Origin: Rhizobiales bacterium 65-79
GTDB lineage: Bacteria > Pseudomonadota > Alphaproteobacteria > Rhizobiales > Rhizobiaceae
Direction: 5' to 3'
Assembly: GCA_001896885.1 (NCBI GenBank)
Contig: MKRJ01000038.1
Location: 102,495 to 166,494, forward strand
DNA: 64,000 nucleotides
Shown here: positions 63,119-64,000 of the stretch, one piece after another
How the letters are laid out: the number at the start of each line of letters is the position of its first letter
How positions within the stretch are numbered: position 1 is the stretch's first letter
Translations under genes and position numbers: made by a program
Notes under the pieces: generated by a model
What the model was told of the DNA's origin: nothing
The model's database searches: none
What the model saw: the letters and a program-made list of their open reading frames with translations, nothing else

Positions 63119-64000
63119 CTAACGCTTGACGCTGGACGCCTGGAAAATACTGTCGATCGCCGAGCCCAGCGCGGCGTTGAACTGAGCGTCGCTCTGGTTC
63201 ACCGACAGGCCCTCGGTCAGTGCGCGCGAGAAGCTGGCGATCATGCCGTCGTTCCGACTCAGCTTCGCATTCGCCTCGTCGCGGGAATATCCGCCGGACA
63301 GAGCAACCACGCGCATGATGCGGGGATCGTCGATCAGCGGCTTGTAGAGGTTCGCCTTGGTCGGCAGCGTCAGCTTCAGCATGACCTGCTTGCCGGCCGG
63401 CACGCCGTCGAGATGCTTGCGGATTTCCGCCAGCAGGATGTCCTCGGCTTTCGCCTTGTCGGGGATCGAGATCGTGACTTCCGGTTCGACGATCGGGACC
63501 AGGCCATGCGACAGGACCTGCCGGGCGACGTCGAACTGCTGGTCGACGACCGCCGCGATGCCTTTCGGGTTCGCCGCGTCGATGACCGACCGTTCCTTGG
63601 TGCCGAATATCCCCTTCGCGACCGCGCGCTTCAAGAGCGCGTCGAGGTCCGGCATCGGCTTCATCAGCTTGACGCCGTCCTTCTCCTCCGCAAGGCCCTT
63701 GTCGATCTTCAGGAAGGGCACCACATGGCGCTTTTCCCACAGATATTGCGCGGTCGGCGTGCCGTCGATGTCGCGGTCCATGGTCTGCTCGAACAGAATC
63801 GCGCCCATCACCTTGTCGCCGGTGAAGGCGGGCGACTTGATAATACGCGTGCGCATCTGATGAACGAGGTCGAACATTTCCGCGTCGCTTGACCAGGCGC
63901 TCTGGTCGATGCCGTAGAGCTTGAGCGCCTTCGGCGTGGAGCCGCCGGACTGGTCGAGCGCGGCAATGAAGCCGGCTTTGTGTGCAGCCTGCGCGGCCAT
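63119..64000 (-). CDS. class I fructose-bisphosphate aldolase, short (Staphylococcus FdaA/FdaB-like) type
   Basis: A protein of at least 293 residues that cleaves fructose 1,6-bisphosphate by a Schiff-base mechanism. Its sequence follows the roughly 295-aa type: [73 protein letters not shown] and [14 protein letters not shown] with the Schiff-base Lys, then [17 protein letters not shown]. The ATG ends exactly at the window edge ([10 protein letters not shown]), so an upstream start outside the window is possible, but family length suggests that little is missing. Confidence 0.93.
   Translation of the reverse strand: MAAQAAHKAGFIAALDQSGGSTPKALKLYGIDQSAWSSDAEMFDLVHQMRTRIIKSPAFTGDKVMGAILFEQTMDRDIDGTPTAQYLWEKRHVVPFLKIDKGLAEEKDGVKLMKPMPDLDALLKRAVAKGIFGTKERSVIDAANPKGIAAVVDQQFDVARQVLSHGLVPIVEPEVTISIPDKAKAEDILLAEIRKHLDGVPAGKQVMLKLTLPTKANLYKPLIDDPRIMRVVALSGGYSRDEANAKLSRNDGMIASFSRALTEGLSVNQSDAQFNAALGSAIDSIFQASSVKR

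Noticed and set aside
62898..63122. 74-codon plus-strand frame downstream of the aldolase
   Set aside because: Antisense to the aldolase C-terminal remnant, which has recognisable aldolase sequence on the minus strand.

Overview
The window looks like chromosomal DNA of a GC-rich alphaproteobacterium of the order Hyphomicrobiales (Rhizobiales), most like the Mesorhizobium/Phyllobacteriaceae group. The evidence is gene content and neighbourhood: DUF2794 and DUF1236 proteins, the EnvC/CtpA/YibQ-like/RppH block, sdhCDA(B), ftsK-lolA-xthA, glnK-amtB-tesB, and many short palindromic intergenic repeats. No rRNA, convincing tRNA, CRISPR array, transposase or phage gene was seen. The genus is inferred, not proven.

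Layout. 1-14.8 kb is housekeeping: the start of leuD, a Bax inhibitor-1-like membrane protein, a GNAT enzyme, DUF2794, a probable unannotated structured RNA (2546-2735), DUF1223, acnA, ccmA-ccmB (without ccmC next to them), rppH, a YibQ-like polysaccharide deacetylase, ctpA, an EnvC-like factor, a diguanylate cyclase and two small exported proteins. 15-20.3 kb is the succinate dehydrogenase operon, in which a sulfotransferase gene and a family-25 glycosyltransferase gene sit between sdhA and sdhB. 20.3-26.5 kb holds an exported MsrA, OsmC, pyridoxal kinase, LemA with two TPM-domain proteins, a GNAT enzyme and pyrophosphatase. 26.7-31.4 kb is a branched-chain-amino-acid-type ABC transporter with a fused LivG-LivF ATPase. 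31.5-36.2 kb is a rhamnose/AI-2-type sugar ABC transporter.

36.7-51.5 kb is the most interesting part: a catabolic island that appears to form a methoxy-aromatic/gallate pathway. It has two tandem LigM-like tetrahydrofolate-dependent O-demethylases, a XylE-like (VOC-fold) extradiol dioxygenase, GalB-type 4-oxalomesaconate hydratase, GalD/PrpF-type tautomerase, LigK/GalC-type aldolase, an NAD(P)-dependent oxidoreductase, a GntR regulator, an AEC-family transporter and a complete Liv-type ABC transporter. Five copies of the palindrome TGTATACA lie upstream of the demethylases, the gntR gene, the AEC gene and the ABC operon, and nowhere else that I noticed in non-coding DNA. They look like the operators of one GntR regulon. 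The logical flow is uptake, O-demethylation to a gallate-like catechol, ring cleavage to 4-oxalomesaconate, then tautomerisation, hydration and aldol cleavage to pyruvate and oxaloacetate.

51.5-64 kb returns to core genes: exonuclease III, a methyltransferase, LolA, FtsK, a small conserved hypothetical protein, AmtB, GlnK, TesB, a UbiH-family hydroxylase, a DUF1236 protein, and a class I fructose-bisphosphate aldolase of the short (about 295 aa) type. Directly downstream of the aldolase is the decayed C-terminal remnant of a different, longer class I aldolase.
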